Assembly: GCF_012844365.1 (NCBI RefSeq)
Contig: NZ_CP051626.1
Coordinates: 434,001 to 498,000 of the forward strand
Direction: 5' to 3'
Source of the DNA: Brevibacterium sp. 'Marine'
Lineage (GTDB): Bacteria; Actinomycetota; Actinomycetes; Actinomycetales; Brevibacteriaceae
Length of the DNA: 64,000 bases
In this document: positions 51,803 to 59,301 of the stretch, piece by piece
Layout of the letters: each line of letters opens with the position of its first letter
Numbering within the stretch: the stretch's first letter is position 1
The notes under the pieces: model-generated
Seen by the model: only the letters and a program-made list of their open reading frames with translations
What the model was told of the DNA's origin: nothing
The model's database searches: none
Position numbers and translations under genes: made by a program

Positions 51803-51862
51803 GCCCCGTTCGGTTCCGCAGCGCGGCTGCGCCAAATATCTGTGACAAGTGAAAGGAAGTCT

Positions 51863-52960
51863 ATGAAGGCAATGGTCGTCAGGGAACTCGGCGAAGGCTG
51901 GGTTCCTGAAGATGTCGAAATCGCAGACCCGGTGGGCAATGAGGTCCGTGTGGAGCTCAAGGCCTCTGGTCTGTGCGGAAGCGACCTCATGGAGATGCGC
52001 TCCGAGGTGAACTATCCGCCACCAGCCGTACTCGGACACGAGATCGCCGGCATCGTCACTGCAATCGGTCCGAATGTCACCCAGTTCGCTGTCGGCGACC
52101 ATGTCGCAGGCTGCCTCGTGCAGTTCTGCGGCAAATGCGAACGCTGCCTCTCGGGGGATGTCGGACTGTGTCGTCACCCAGAGGACACACTGCGCGGTGA
52201 GGGCGAGGCCCCTCGTCTCACAGACGCAGAAGGCAAGGAACTGACTCAGGGAATGGCTCTGGGCGGGTTCGCCCAGGAATCGCTGGTGCACGAGAACATG
52301 CTCGTCAAGATTCCCGACGAGATGCCGTTCGCCCAGGCCTCCATCCTCGGCTGCGGAGTCGTGACCGGAACCGGAGCCGTCCTCAACGCGGCCAAGGTCA
52401 AGCGCGGCGATTCGATCGTGATCATCGGAGCCGGCGGAGTCGGGCTCAACGCGATCAGCGGCGCGGTCATCGCCGGAGCTTCGCAGATCATCGTGTCGGA
52501 CCTCAACGAGCCGACTCTTGAAACGGCGAAGAAATTCGGTGCCACCCACACCATCAACTCCTCGGAACAGGACCTGGTGGCCGCGGTGAAGGAGCTGACC
52601 GGCGGATACGGAGTCAGTGCCGTGTTCGACTTCGTTGGAGCCACCCCGACCGCGCGTCAGGGTTACGACATGCTTGATCGAGGCGGAGTGCTGTACCAGA
52701 TCGGAATGGCCGGCCCGGATGCAGTCATCGAGACACACAACCTGGCCAACACCTTCGACCGTAAGGGAATCCAGGGCGTCTTCATGGGATCGGGTGTGCC
52801 GAAGCGCGACATCCGAATTCTCTCCGACCTCTACCTCAACGGTCGCCTCAATCTCGATGACCTCGTTTCGGCCGAGATCTCCCTCAGCGAGATCAACGAA
52901 GGATATGAGAAGCTCAAGGACCCGGAGACGAACCGGGTCGTCATCACCAAGTTCGACTGA
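51863..52960 (+). CDS. zinc-dependent MDR alcohol dehydrogenase
   Basis: A 365-residue medium-chain dehydrogenase. GLCGSDLMEM and GHEIAGIV hold the catalytic zinc ligands, CGKCERCLSGDVGLC the structural-zinc cysteines, and GAGGVGLNAISG the NAD-binding site. The ATG at 51863 follows GAAAGGAAG. Likely in an operon with the ALDH. Confidence 0.92.
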   Translation: MKAMVVRELGEGWVPEDVEIADPVGNEVRVELKASGLCGSDLMEMRSEVNYPPPAVLGHEIAGIVTAIGPNVTQFAVGDHVAGCLVQFCGKCERCLSGDVGLCRHPEDTLRGEGEAPRLTDAEGKELTQGMALGGFAQESLVHENMLVKIPDEMPFAQASILGCGVVTGTGAVLNAAKVKRGDSIVIIGAGGVGLNAISGAVIAGASQIIVSDLNEPTLETAKKFGATHTINSSEQDLVAAVKELTGGYGVSAVFDFVGATPTARQGYDMLDRGGVLYQIGMAGPDAVIETHNLANTFDRKGIQGVFMGSGVPKRDIRILSDLYLNGRLNLDDLVSAEISLSEINEGYEKLKDPETNRVVITKFD

Positions 52961-53132
52961 GCCAGACACCGAATAGTCCGACTCGAATTGGGCCCGGGTT
53001 CTGCTGCTTGAAGGGAGCGGAATCCGGGCCTTCTCGACTCTGCGCAAACCCCTACGTGATGTCTTCTATCTCGCTAAGCTGAGCCGTGAAGTGGGGTACA
53101 GGAATGATGGGGAAGCACGAAGGAGACGCACG

Positions 53133-53495
53133 ATGGATTCGAAGAACGCACTGGTCATCGAAGACGATGACGATATCCGCCGACTGCTCGAGGTCGTTCT
53201 GGAACAGAGCGGATACACCGTCGAATCGGTGGCGACGGGCAAGCTCGGACTCGAACGCTTCGACGAGGTCGAACGCACTCTCATCACCGTCGACCTCGGT
53301 CTGCCCGATATCGACGGTCTTGAACTCCTGCGGCAGATCCGACCCCGCACCGTGGCGACGATCGTGGTGATCAGCGCCCGGGCAACGCAGAGTGACAGCG
53401 ACGCCAGCGTCGAGGCCGGTGCCGATGCCTTCCTCACCAAACCCTTCAAACCACGCGAGATCCGCGAATTCCTGCAGGCGATGGACACGGAATGA
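53133..53495 (+). CDS. single-domain response regulator
   Basis: A 120-residue receiver domain with no output domain. The acidic pocket EDDDD (10-14), phospho-acceptor Asp54 (TVDLGLPD), the Ser in VVISARA and Lys104 (LTKPFKP) are all present. The ATG at 53133 follows AAGGAG. It faces the glycosyltransferase-HPt gene across a 16-bp tandem array. The nearest kinase is at 55582-57348. A stand-alone receiver of this kind usually acts through protein contacts. Confidence 0.9.
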   Translation: MDSKNALVIEDDDDIRRLLEVVLEQSGYTVESVATGKLGLERFDEVERTLITVDLGLPDIDGLELLRQIRPRTVATIVVISARATQSDSDASVEAGADAFLTKPFKPREIREFLQAMDTE

Positions 53496-53563
53496 GCCGG
53501 ACGCGCTGACCGCCGAGGCGGTTCAGGGGCTGTCGTCAGGTGGTACCGGCGGAATCTCGGTCC

Positions 53564-53701
53564 CGGCCCGGACGAGCGCCGGCCCGGACGAGCGCCGGCC
53601 CGGACGAGCGCCGGCCCGGACGAGCGCCGGCCCGGACGAGCGCCGGCCCGGACGAGCGCCGGCCCGGACGAGCGCCGGCCCGGACGAGCGCCGGCCCGGA
53701 C
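53564..53701. repeat. 16-bp tandem repeat, about 8.6 copies
   Basis: Eight exact copies of CGGCCCGGACGAGCGC run from 53564 to 53691, followed by a 10-bp partial copy. The array ends one base before the stop codon of the minus-strand glycosyltransferase gene at 53703 and is 68 bp from the response regulator stop. Near identity of the units points to recent slippage or a variable-number locus. Confidence 0.95.
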
Positions 53702-53702
53702 C

Positions 53703-55559
53703 TCAGTGCTGGCCGCGGGTCGGCAGGTCGAGGAAACGGGCGCGGATCTCGACGATCGTATCGTCTCCGACGCGGGCCAGGCGCGGCAGTGCGGCGCGGG
53801 CGGCATCGAATTCGCGGCTCTCGACCAGCGTCGTGAAGTCTTCGGCCGCGACCTGCAGTCGGCGTGCCCCGACCATCGTCGACGCCACCCGGATGCTGGC
53901 GATCGCATCGCTGATTCCCAGCACATCCTCGGCGGCCACGGCCTGCTGCAGGTTCGCCAGACGGCGGGGCCAGATGAGGGCGAACCGGGACACGATCTCC
54001 ACGGCGTATTCGTCCCTGCCTTCGAGCTCCTCGGCGAGGTCGGTGAGGCTGCTCTGGTCGAGCAGCGGAACGACCTGCAGCGCTGCCGGGGTGAAGGTCG
54101 AGGTGACGAGCACGTCGTCGGCGTTGCGCTTCGTCTTCGCCCACGAATTCCGGCCGGTGACCATGCGTGCGATCGCGCGCGGATAGTAGAAGTACGTGAA
54201 GTACACGTAGACGAGATACCCCAACCCCAGCAGCACCGAGGAGACCCGACCGATGGGTTCGGGACCCCATCGTCGGTAGAGCGGACCCCACAGGGCGTAG
54301 GGGAGGACGACGAACACAAGCCCGGTGAGGACGATGATCCAGGTCGCGGCATCGCTGACGAAGCCGAAGAATCCCTGAGCGATCGCGACGGCGGTGACGA
54401 TCGGGATGAGCAGAAGGTTGAGCATCATCAGCCACGGCTGGCTCATGAAGTAGTGGATCTCGACGAACCCGGGAAACTTCAGGACACGGCTCTTGCGCAA
54501 GGCGGGCAGATTCGACGCGCACTCCATGATCCCCTGGCCCCAGCGCGTGCGTTGGGTGAGCAGCCGGCGGAAATAGGGCAGCGCCTCCTGGGACACGTGC
54601 GCCTGCGGGAAATAGCCGTTGCGGAAGCCGCGGGTGAGGATATTGAGTCCGAGTTCGTAGTCCTCGCTGAGCTTGTTGCCCCACGGTTCCCCGTGGTCTT
54701 CGGTCAAGGCGTCGAGGACGGTCAGCCGGGTGAACTGCCCATTGCCGCCCATGCCGACGGTGCCTGTGGTCACGCGCAGCTGCTGCATCGCCGAATTCGA
54801 CGTGCGGAACTCGATGTCCTGCATCCGGACGAGGAACCGCCCGAGGAGATTGAGATACCGGCCGCGGCCGGGGCGTGGCTGCTTGTCGCCGCGGTTCTTC
54901 ATCCACACTTCGAGCTGGGCTGCGCCGAGGGAGTCATCGCCGAAGCCCGCCGGTCCCGAGAGCACGGCCAGAGCATTGTCGGAGAGGAACCCGTCGGCGT
55001 CGAGGACCCCGATGACCGCACGAGTACGGTCGGCAGGATCAGCACCGACGTACTCGGACACCGAGAGGTACGCCGCATTGAGTGCCTTGCCTTTCCCCGT
55101 CCGTGCCTCGGGCAGGACCCGGGAGATGAGATGGGTTCGGTCGTCGACGTCCATGATGTCGGTGACGATGGCTGCGGTGGAGTCTTCGCTGGCGTCGTCG
55201 ATGACCCAGATGTGCGCGGTGGGGAAGGACGTCCGTGCGGCCGAGACCGTCTCGGCGATGACGGATTCCTCATCACGGCAGGGGATGAGGAAATGCCAGG
55301 TGAAGTCCGTCGGGTCACCGGGGTCGACGGCCTTCTGCCGGACATAGGCGATGAGCAGCAGGCTGACGTAGGCCAGGGAGAGAGAGGCCGTGATCGTGAT
55401 AGTGATGAGTGCGATGTCGAACCACCAGTACTCGCCGAGGCGGCCGAAGGATCCAGAGAAGCAGAAGATGTAGGCCGCAAGCACTCCGTAGACGAGGGAC
55501 AGAACCACCGCGAGCGGTCCGATCTGCCTCGTCGAGGAGCGGCTGTCGTGCCCGGTCAC
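53703..55559 (-). CDS. processive GT2 glycosyltransferase with C-terminal HPt-like domain
   Basis: A 618-residue membrane protein. Two membrane segments (about 14-66) precede a GT2 domain with IWVIDDASEDS, VLDADG (DxD), GGNGQF, SEDYELG and QRTRW (Q/RxxRW), as in cellulose/hyaluronan-type synthases; several membrane segments follow. Residues about 497-610 form a four-helix HPt-like domain (ALIWPRRLANLQQAV, then IASIRVASTMVGARRL), but the phosphorylatable His is Ala554 and Lys is Arg557. GTG 55559 follows GAAGG. It lies 22 bp after the kinase stop. Probably makes an extracellular polysaccharide under signalling control; product unknown. Confidence 0.75.
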   Translation of the reverse strand: MTGHDSRSSTRQIGPLAVVLSLVYGVLAAYIFCFSGSFGRLGEYWWFDIALITITITASLSLAYVSLLLIAYVRQKAVDPGDPTDFTWHFLIPCRDEESVIAETVSAARTSFPTAHIWVIDDASEDSTAAIVTDIMDVDDRTHLISRVLPEARTGKGKALNAAYLSVSEYVGADPADRTRAVIGVLDADGFLSDNALAVLSGPAGFGDDSLGAAQLEVWMKNRGDKQPRPGRGRYLNLLGRFLVRMQDIEFRTSNSAMQQLRVTTGTVGMGGNGQFTRLTVLDALTEDHGEPWGNKLSEDYELGLNILTRGFRNGYFPQAHVSQEALPYFRRLLTQRTRWGQGIMECASNLPALRKSRVLKFPGFVEIHYFMSQPWLMMLNLLLIPIVTAVAIAQGFFGFVSDAATWIIVLTGLVFVVLPYALWGPLYRRWGPEPIGRVSSVLLGLGYLVYVYFTYFYYPRAIARMVTGRNSWAKTKRNADDVLVTSTFTPAALQVVPLLDQSSLTDLAEELEGRDEYAVEIVSRFALIWPRRLANLQQAVAAEDVLGISDAIASIRVASTMVGARRLQVAAEDFTTLVESREFDAARAALPRLARVGDDTIVEIRARFLDLPTRGQH

Positions 55560-55581
55560 GGTCGGGTACCTTCGTTTCGGG

Positions 55582-57348
55582 TCATGGTCGGGTTCCTTCG
55601 TCTCGGGAGGGGATGCGAACGCTGAACGTGCTGCCGGCGCCTTCAATCGAGGACACCGTGATCGTTCCCCCGTGTGCGTCGACGATGCCTTTGACCAGGG
55701 CGAGGCCCAGTCCGACGCCGCGCTGACTCGAGGCCCGGGCGGCGGCGCCGCGGAAGAAGGCCGTGAAGAGCTGATCGACCTCGTTGGCGGGCATTCCTGT
55801 TCCGTCGTCGACAACGTCGAATCCGATGCCGAGCGCATCAGAGCGGGTTCGGACGGTGACGCGATGTCCGGGGCCGGAGTATTTGATGCCGTTGACCACG
55901 AGGTTCGTCAGCACCTGCGTGATGCGCTTTGAGTCGGCCGAAATCGTCGGGGAACCCGCGGACTCGACGGCGAGTTCGACTTCCTGGTCGGCGGCCGTCG
56001 AGCGAAGCTGTTCGACGACGTCGTCGATGAGCGGGGTGAGTTCGAATTCGGTGATGTTCAGTTCGAAGCGGTTCGACGGTGTCTGCTGGGTGCTGAGAAT
56101 GTCCTCGACCATGGCGAGCAGCTGATCGGAGTTTCTTTGTACGACGGTCAGATAGGACGCGATCGCCGAGGCGGCTGCGGAGGAGCCGTCGTCGAGTTCG
56201 TCGAGCGCGAGCTCCGTATAGCCCATGATCGACGTCAACGGGGTCCGCAGCTCGTGGGAGACCGAGGCGAGGATGCGCTCGCGGGCCCGGATGAGCTGCT
56301 GTGTGGATGTCACGTCCTGGGTGGTCACGATCGTGTGCGGGGCGATCCTCGGGTGCCCCTGCCAACTCACCGAGGAGATCGACAGCGCCAGCTGATCACC
56401 GCCTTGCGGGCCGACCCAGATGAGTTCATCGGCGAACCGTTCGCCGCGGCGGGCACGGGCCACCGGTGACTCCCTCGGGTCGATCCGGGTGTGCCCATCG
56501 GCGCCGAACATGTCCCCGTCGGCGATGGCGGACTCGTCGATGACGGTGCCCGTGGCAGCGGGACCGCCGATGGTGGGGTCTGTGTTGCCGGGACCATCCG
56601 AGGTGAACTGAGCGCCGACCAAACGCTTGACCGTCGCGTCGAGGTGAGAGGTGAATGCCGGGTTCTTGAACGCGGTGTCCCCGTTCTCGTCGAAGACGAC
56701 CACTCCGACGTCGACGCTGGCGCCGGTGCCGCGCAGCAGTGCGCTCGTCTTCTGCAGGTCCCGCGTCAGGGCGCGCTGTCGATCGAGTGCTGCGCTCAGT
56801 CGCAGATTCGTCGCGCGCAGACGTCTTTCGAGCCCGATGGTCAGCCCGGAGACGAGCACGACGGCAACGGGCAGAATGAGGGCGAGCACGATTCGGGCGG
56901 CATCTACCGGAGTGTCTCCGCCGAACAGGCTCACTGGGGTGAGGGTGGTGAGCACTGCCCCGAGTGCGATGACGGCGCCGCGTGTCCGGAAGCTTGTGAC
57001 CAGCCAGACGACGGGAGTGAAAGCGAGGACCGACAGCCCCGCCCCATCGGGATAGGTTCCCAGACGGCACAGGCCCAGTGCGAGGAAGTCGAGGAGCGGG
57101 ATCGCGAGATTCGGCACCCAAGAGCGTGAGAACTTCTCCGAGTAGACGGCTCCGAGCGTGGCGATGACGAGTAGGACGGAACCCGATATGAGCCACTCGT
57201 GGCCCACTGCGGAATCCGGTCGCAATGCGCTGAGCAGGGCTGCGCTCGCCCCGAGCAGGATCGCAAACGAGACCTGGTGGATGATCGTGAAGGCTTTGGA
57301 GTCCCCGGCGACGAAGCCGAGGTAGGCGATGCGGACGAGCCGGTTCAC
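55582..57348 (-). CDS. membrane sensor histidine kinase
   Basis: A 588-residue kinase: six membrane segments (about 25-172), a PAS-like region (about 205-350), HisKA with His365 (SVSHELRTPLTSIMGYTEL), and HATPase_c with N (NLVVNGIKYSG), DDGTGMP and GVGLGLALVKGIV boxes. The start is GTG, with GGCGGAT upstream. A -10-like TATAGT lies at 57455-57450. It has no receiver of its own and is followed by the GT2-HPt gene. The partner is presumably the stand-alone receiver at 53133. Confidence 0.88.
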   Translation of the reverse strand: MNRLVRIAYLGFVAGDSKAFTIIHQVSFAILLGASAALLSALRPDSAVGHEWLISGSVLLVIATLGAVYSEKFSRSWVPNLAIPLLDFLALGLCRLGTYPDGAGLSVLAFTPVVWLVTSFRTRGAVIALGAVLTTLTPVSLFGGDTPVDAARIVLALILPVAVVLVSGLTIGLERRLRATNLRLSAALDRQRALTRDLQKTSALLRGTGASVDVGVVVFDENGDTAFKNPAFTSHLDATVKRLVGAQFTSDGPGNTDPTIGGPAATGTVIDESAIADGDMFGADGHTRIDPRESPVARARRGERFADELIWVGPQGGDQLALSISSVSWQGHPRIAPHTIVTTQDVTSTQQLIRARERILASVSHELRTPLTSIMGYTELALDELDDGSSAAASAIASYLTVVQRNSDQLLAMVEDILSTQQTPSNRFELNITEFELTPLIDDVVEQLRSTAADQEVELAVESAGSPTISADSKRITQVLTNLVVNGIKYSGPGHRVTVRTRSDALGIGFDVVDDGTGMPANEVDQLFTAFFRGAAARASSQRGVGLGLALVKGIVDAHGGTITVSSIEGAGSTFSVRIPSRDEGTRP

Positions 57349-57462
57349 CGTCGATCCGCCGATCGCGTCGAACTCGTGGGGACAGAGCGCACGACAGCCG
57401 CCTTTCGCCGCTTCCGGAAGGCCCCGTCTCTTCCGAGGTCCTTGAGGAAACTATAACCGGGC

Positions 57463-58467
57463 TCAGCCGCGGCGGCGGACGATCTCCTCATTGACGGCTC
57501 CGACCACCTCGTGGAGGTCGCCGATGATCGCGTAGTCGGCCCGTTGGACCATCGTGGATTCCTCATCGGTGTTGATGGCCACGAGCGTCTTCGCGCCCTC
57601 GATCCCGGCCATGTGCTGGATCGCACCGGAGATGCCGCAGGCGATGTAGACGTCGGGGGAGATGCGGCTGCCGGTCTGACCGACCTGTTCGGCGTGCGGG
57701 CGCCAGCCCAGGCCCGTGACCACGCGGGAGACGCCCAAGGCCCCGCCGAGGTGGTCGACGAGTTCGAGGACTTCGGCGAACCCGTTCTCCGAGCCGACTC
57801 CGCGACCGGCGCCGATTACGGCCCTGGCCGAGGTCAGTCCGGACGCATCATCGGCGGCCTCTGCCTCGGTGCGCTGGACACGGGTGGCGAGGTCCGCCTC
57901 GGCGACGGTGAGGTCGTAGTCATAGACCTCCGGGGTCACCGGGGTCGTCTCTTCGGGGGTGCAGGCGTGGCCGGCGATCGTGAGCACCTGCAGGTCCCCG
58001 TCGAGGCGGAGGCGTTCGTAGGCGGTGCCGCCGTGGACCTGCCGCAGCAGGCCCTCGTCGTCGCAGGCGATGACGTTGGCCGCCATGCGTGCACCCGTGC
58101 GGACGGCGGCGTGGGCCATGAGCTCCATACCGCGCGGGGTGCCCGAGGCCAACAGTGTGCCGGAATCCGGGGTGACGTCGACGATCGCCTGCGCCCAGGC
58201 CGCCGCGGAGTACTCGGCGAGATCCGGGTGCTCGAGATGGTGGATGACGCTGACCCCGAGTCGCCCCAGCGCCGCGATGGCGGAATCGCTGAGTGGGCCG
58301 ATCACCACCCCTTCCGTGCTACCTGACGGGGGCCCAGATACCTCGCGCGAGGTTGCTGCGCCGCCGTCAGGTAGTAAATGGGGGTTTTTGCGGGCGAAGG
58401 TGAGGGCTTCGGCGGAGGTGAGTATGACCTCGCCTGCCGGGTCGGTTTCGACGTAGACCACAGTCAT
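57463..58467 (-). CDS. etfA: electron transfer flavoprotein alpha subunit
   Basis: A 334-residue ETF alpha chain. The FAD-binding C-terminal half has [58 protein letters not shown]. Residues 29-53 ([14 protein letters not shown]...) are an insertion absent from normal ETF alpha and exactly encoded by the palindromic element at 58320-58373; it lies in a loop between the first helix and second strand, so the fold should tolerate it. The ATG overlaps the etfB stop by 4 bp. Accepts electrons from the demethylating dehydrogenase upstream. Confidence 0.92.
   Translation of the reverse strand: MTVVYVETDPAGEVILTSAEALTFARKNPHLLPDGGAATSREVSGPPSGSTEGVVIGPLSDSAIAALGRLGVSVIHHLEHPDLAEYSAAAWAQAIVDVTPDSGTLLASGTPRGMELMAHAAVRTGARMAANVIACDDEGLLRQVHGGTAYERLRLDGDLQVLTIAGHACTPEETTPVTPEVYDYDLTVAEADLATRVQRTEAEAADDASGLTSARAVIGAGRGVGSENGFAEVLELVDHLGGALGVSRVVTGLGWRPHAEQVGQTGSRISPDVYIACGISGAIQHMAGIEGAKTLVAINTDEESTMVQRADYAIIGDLHEVVGAVNEEIVRRRG
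58320..58373. repeat. palindromic element inserted in frame in etfA, copy 2
   Basis: Arms of 27 bp (58320-58346 and 58347-58373) match at 23 positions around the centre CCTCGCGCGAGG. It is homologous to the 62-bp palindrome at 49103-49164, including the flank CATTTACTACC. In the etfA frame it encodes [19 protein letters not shown]; the same frame of copy 1 gives the same peptide. Confidence 0.9.
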
Positions 58468-59300
58468 GGCCGGATCACTCCGATCTCTTCGAGCACATCG
58501 ACCAGGGCGGGAGCCGCCTCAGGTCCCTCGCCGAGGATGGTCACTGAACTCGCCTTCACCTCGGGCAGCTCGAGTCGGATGCGGGGGCTGCCCGTCCCGG
58601 GCTCCGGGGCGTCGTATTCGACGACCTGCGCCTTCTTCGCCTTCATCCGTCCGGTGATCGAGGGGTAGCGCGGGTCGACCCCGCCCTCGTGGACGGCGAC
58701 GACGGCGGGCAGACCGAGTGAGAAGATCTCCGTTCCCGCCGGCCCGATCCCGCGCGCCTCGATGCGACCGGAGCCGCCTTCGCTGCTCCCAACGCCACCG
58801 TTCCCGGCATCGGTGCCGCCACCCTCATCCGTCCCACCGACACTGATCGTCTGGATATTCGTCAGCACCGGGTACTCGAGGTCGTAGGCCAGGCGGATCC
58901 CGACCTGGAAATCGCCGGTGTCGGCGGCATCGTCGCCGGTGAGGACGAGATCGAAGGTCTGTCCCGCCTCGGCGCGATCGCGGATGACATCGCCGATGAT
59001 CTGCGCGATGTCCTCGGGTGCGAACACGGACGGGTCGGCCGCCTCGACGAGTATGCCGTCGTTCGCACCCACGGCCACGGCGGCTCGCAGCTGTTCGACC
59101 GCCTCGGCGGGACCGACCGTGAGCACCGTGACCGTCCCACCCGTGGCGGCCGCGGTCTGGATCGCGAGCTCGACGGCGCACTCCTCATGCGAGGACATGG
59201 TGTGGCCGAGCCCGGAGTCGTCGATCCCGGTGCCGGTGGCATCGAGGGTGACGGAGCCGGCGATATCGGGGACGCGTTTGATGCACACGAGAATGTTCAT
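58464..59300 (-). CDS. etfB: electron transfer flavoprotein beta subunit
   Basis: A 278-residue ETF beta chain with MNILVCIKRVPD, VLTGDDAADTGDFQVGIRLAYDLEYP and ARGIGPAG...SLGLPAVVAVHEG...PRYPSITGRMKAKK. A Gly/Asp-rich insert (about 155-179) interrupts the core. AGGAGATGAG precedes the ATG, 1 bp after the dehydrogenase stop; the stop overlaps etfA. Translation is thus coupled along the three genes. Confidence 0.92.
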   Translation of the reverse strand: MNILVCIKRVPDIAGSVTLDATGTGIDDSGLGHTMSSHEECAVELAIQTAAATGGTVTVLTVGPAEAVEQLRAAVAVGANDGILVEAADPSVFAPEDIAQIIGDVIRDRAEAGQTFDLVLTGDDAADTGDFQVGIRLAYDLEYPVLTNIQTISVGGTDEGGGTDAGNGGVGSSEGGSGRIEARGIGPAGTEIFSLGLPAVVAVHEGGVDPRYPSITGRMKAKKAQVVEYDAPEPGTGSPRIRLELPEVKASSVTILGEGPEAAPALVDVLEEIGVIRP

Positions 59301-59301
59301 C

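Noticed and set aside
53564..53701. CRISPR array
   Set aside because: Units are contiguous 16-bp repeats with no spacers, and no cas genes are near.
53536..54906. 456-codon minus-strand frame through the 16-bp array and the glycosyltransferase
   Set aside because: Out of frame with the conserved GT2 motifs; the repetitive GPALVRAGARPGRRSS tail only reflects the array.
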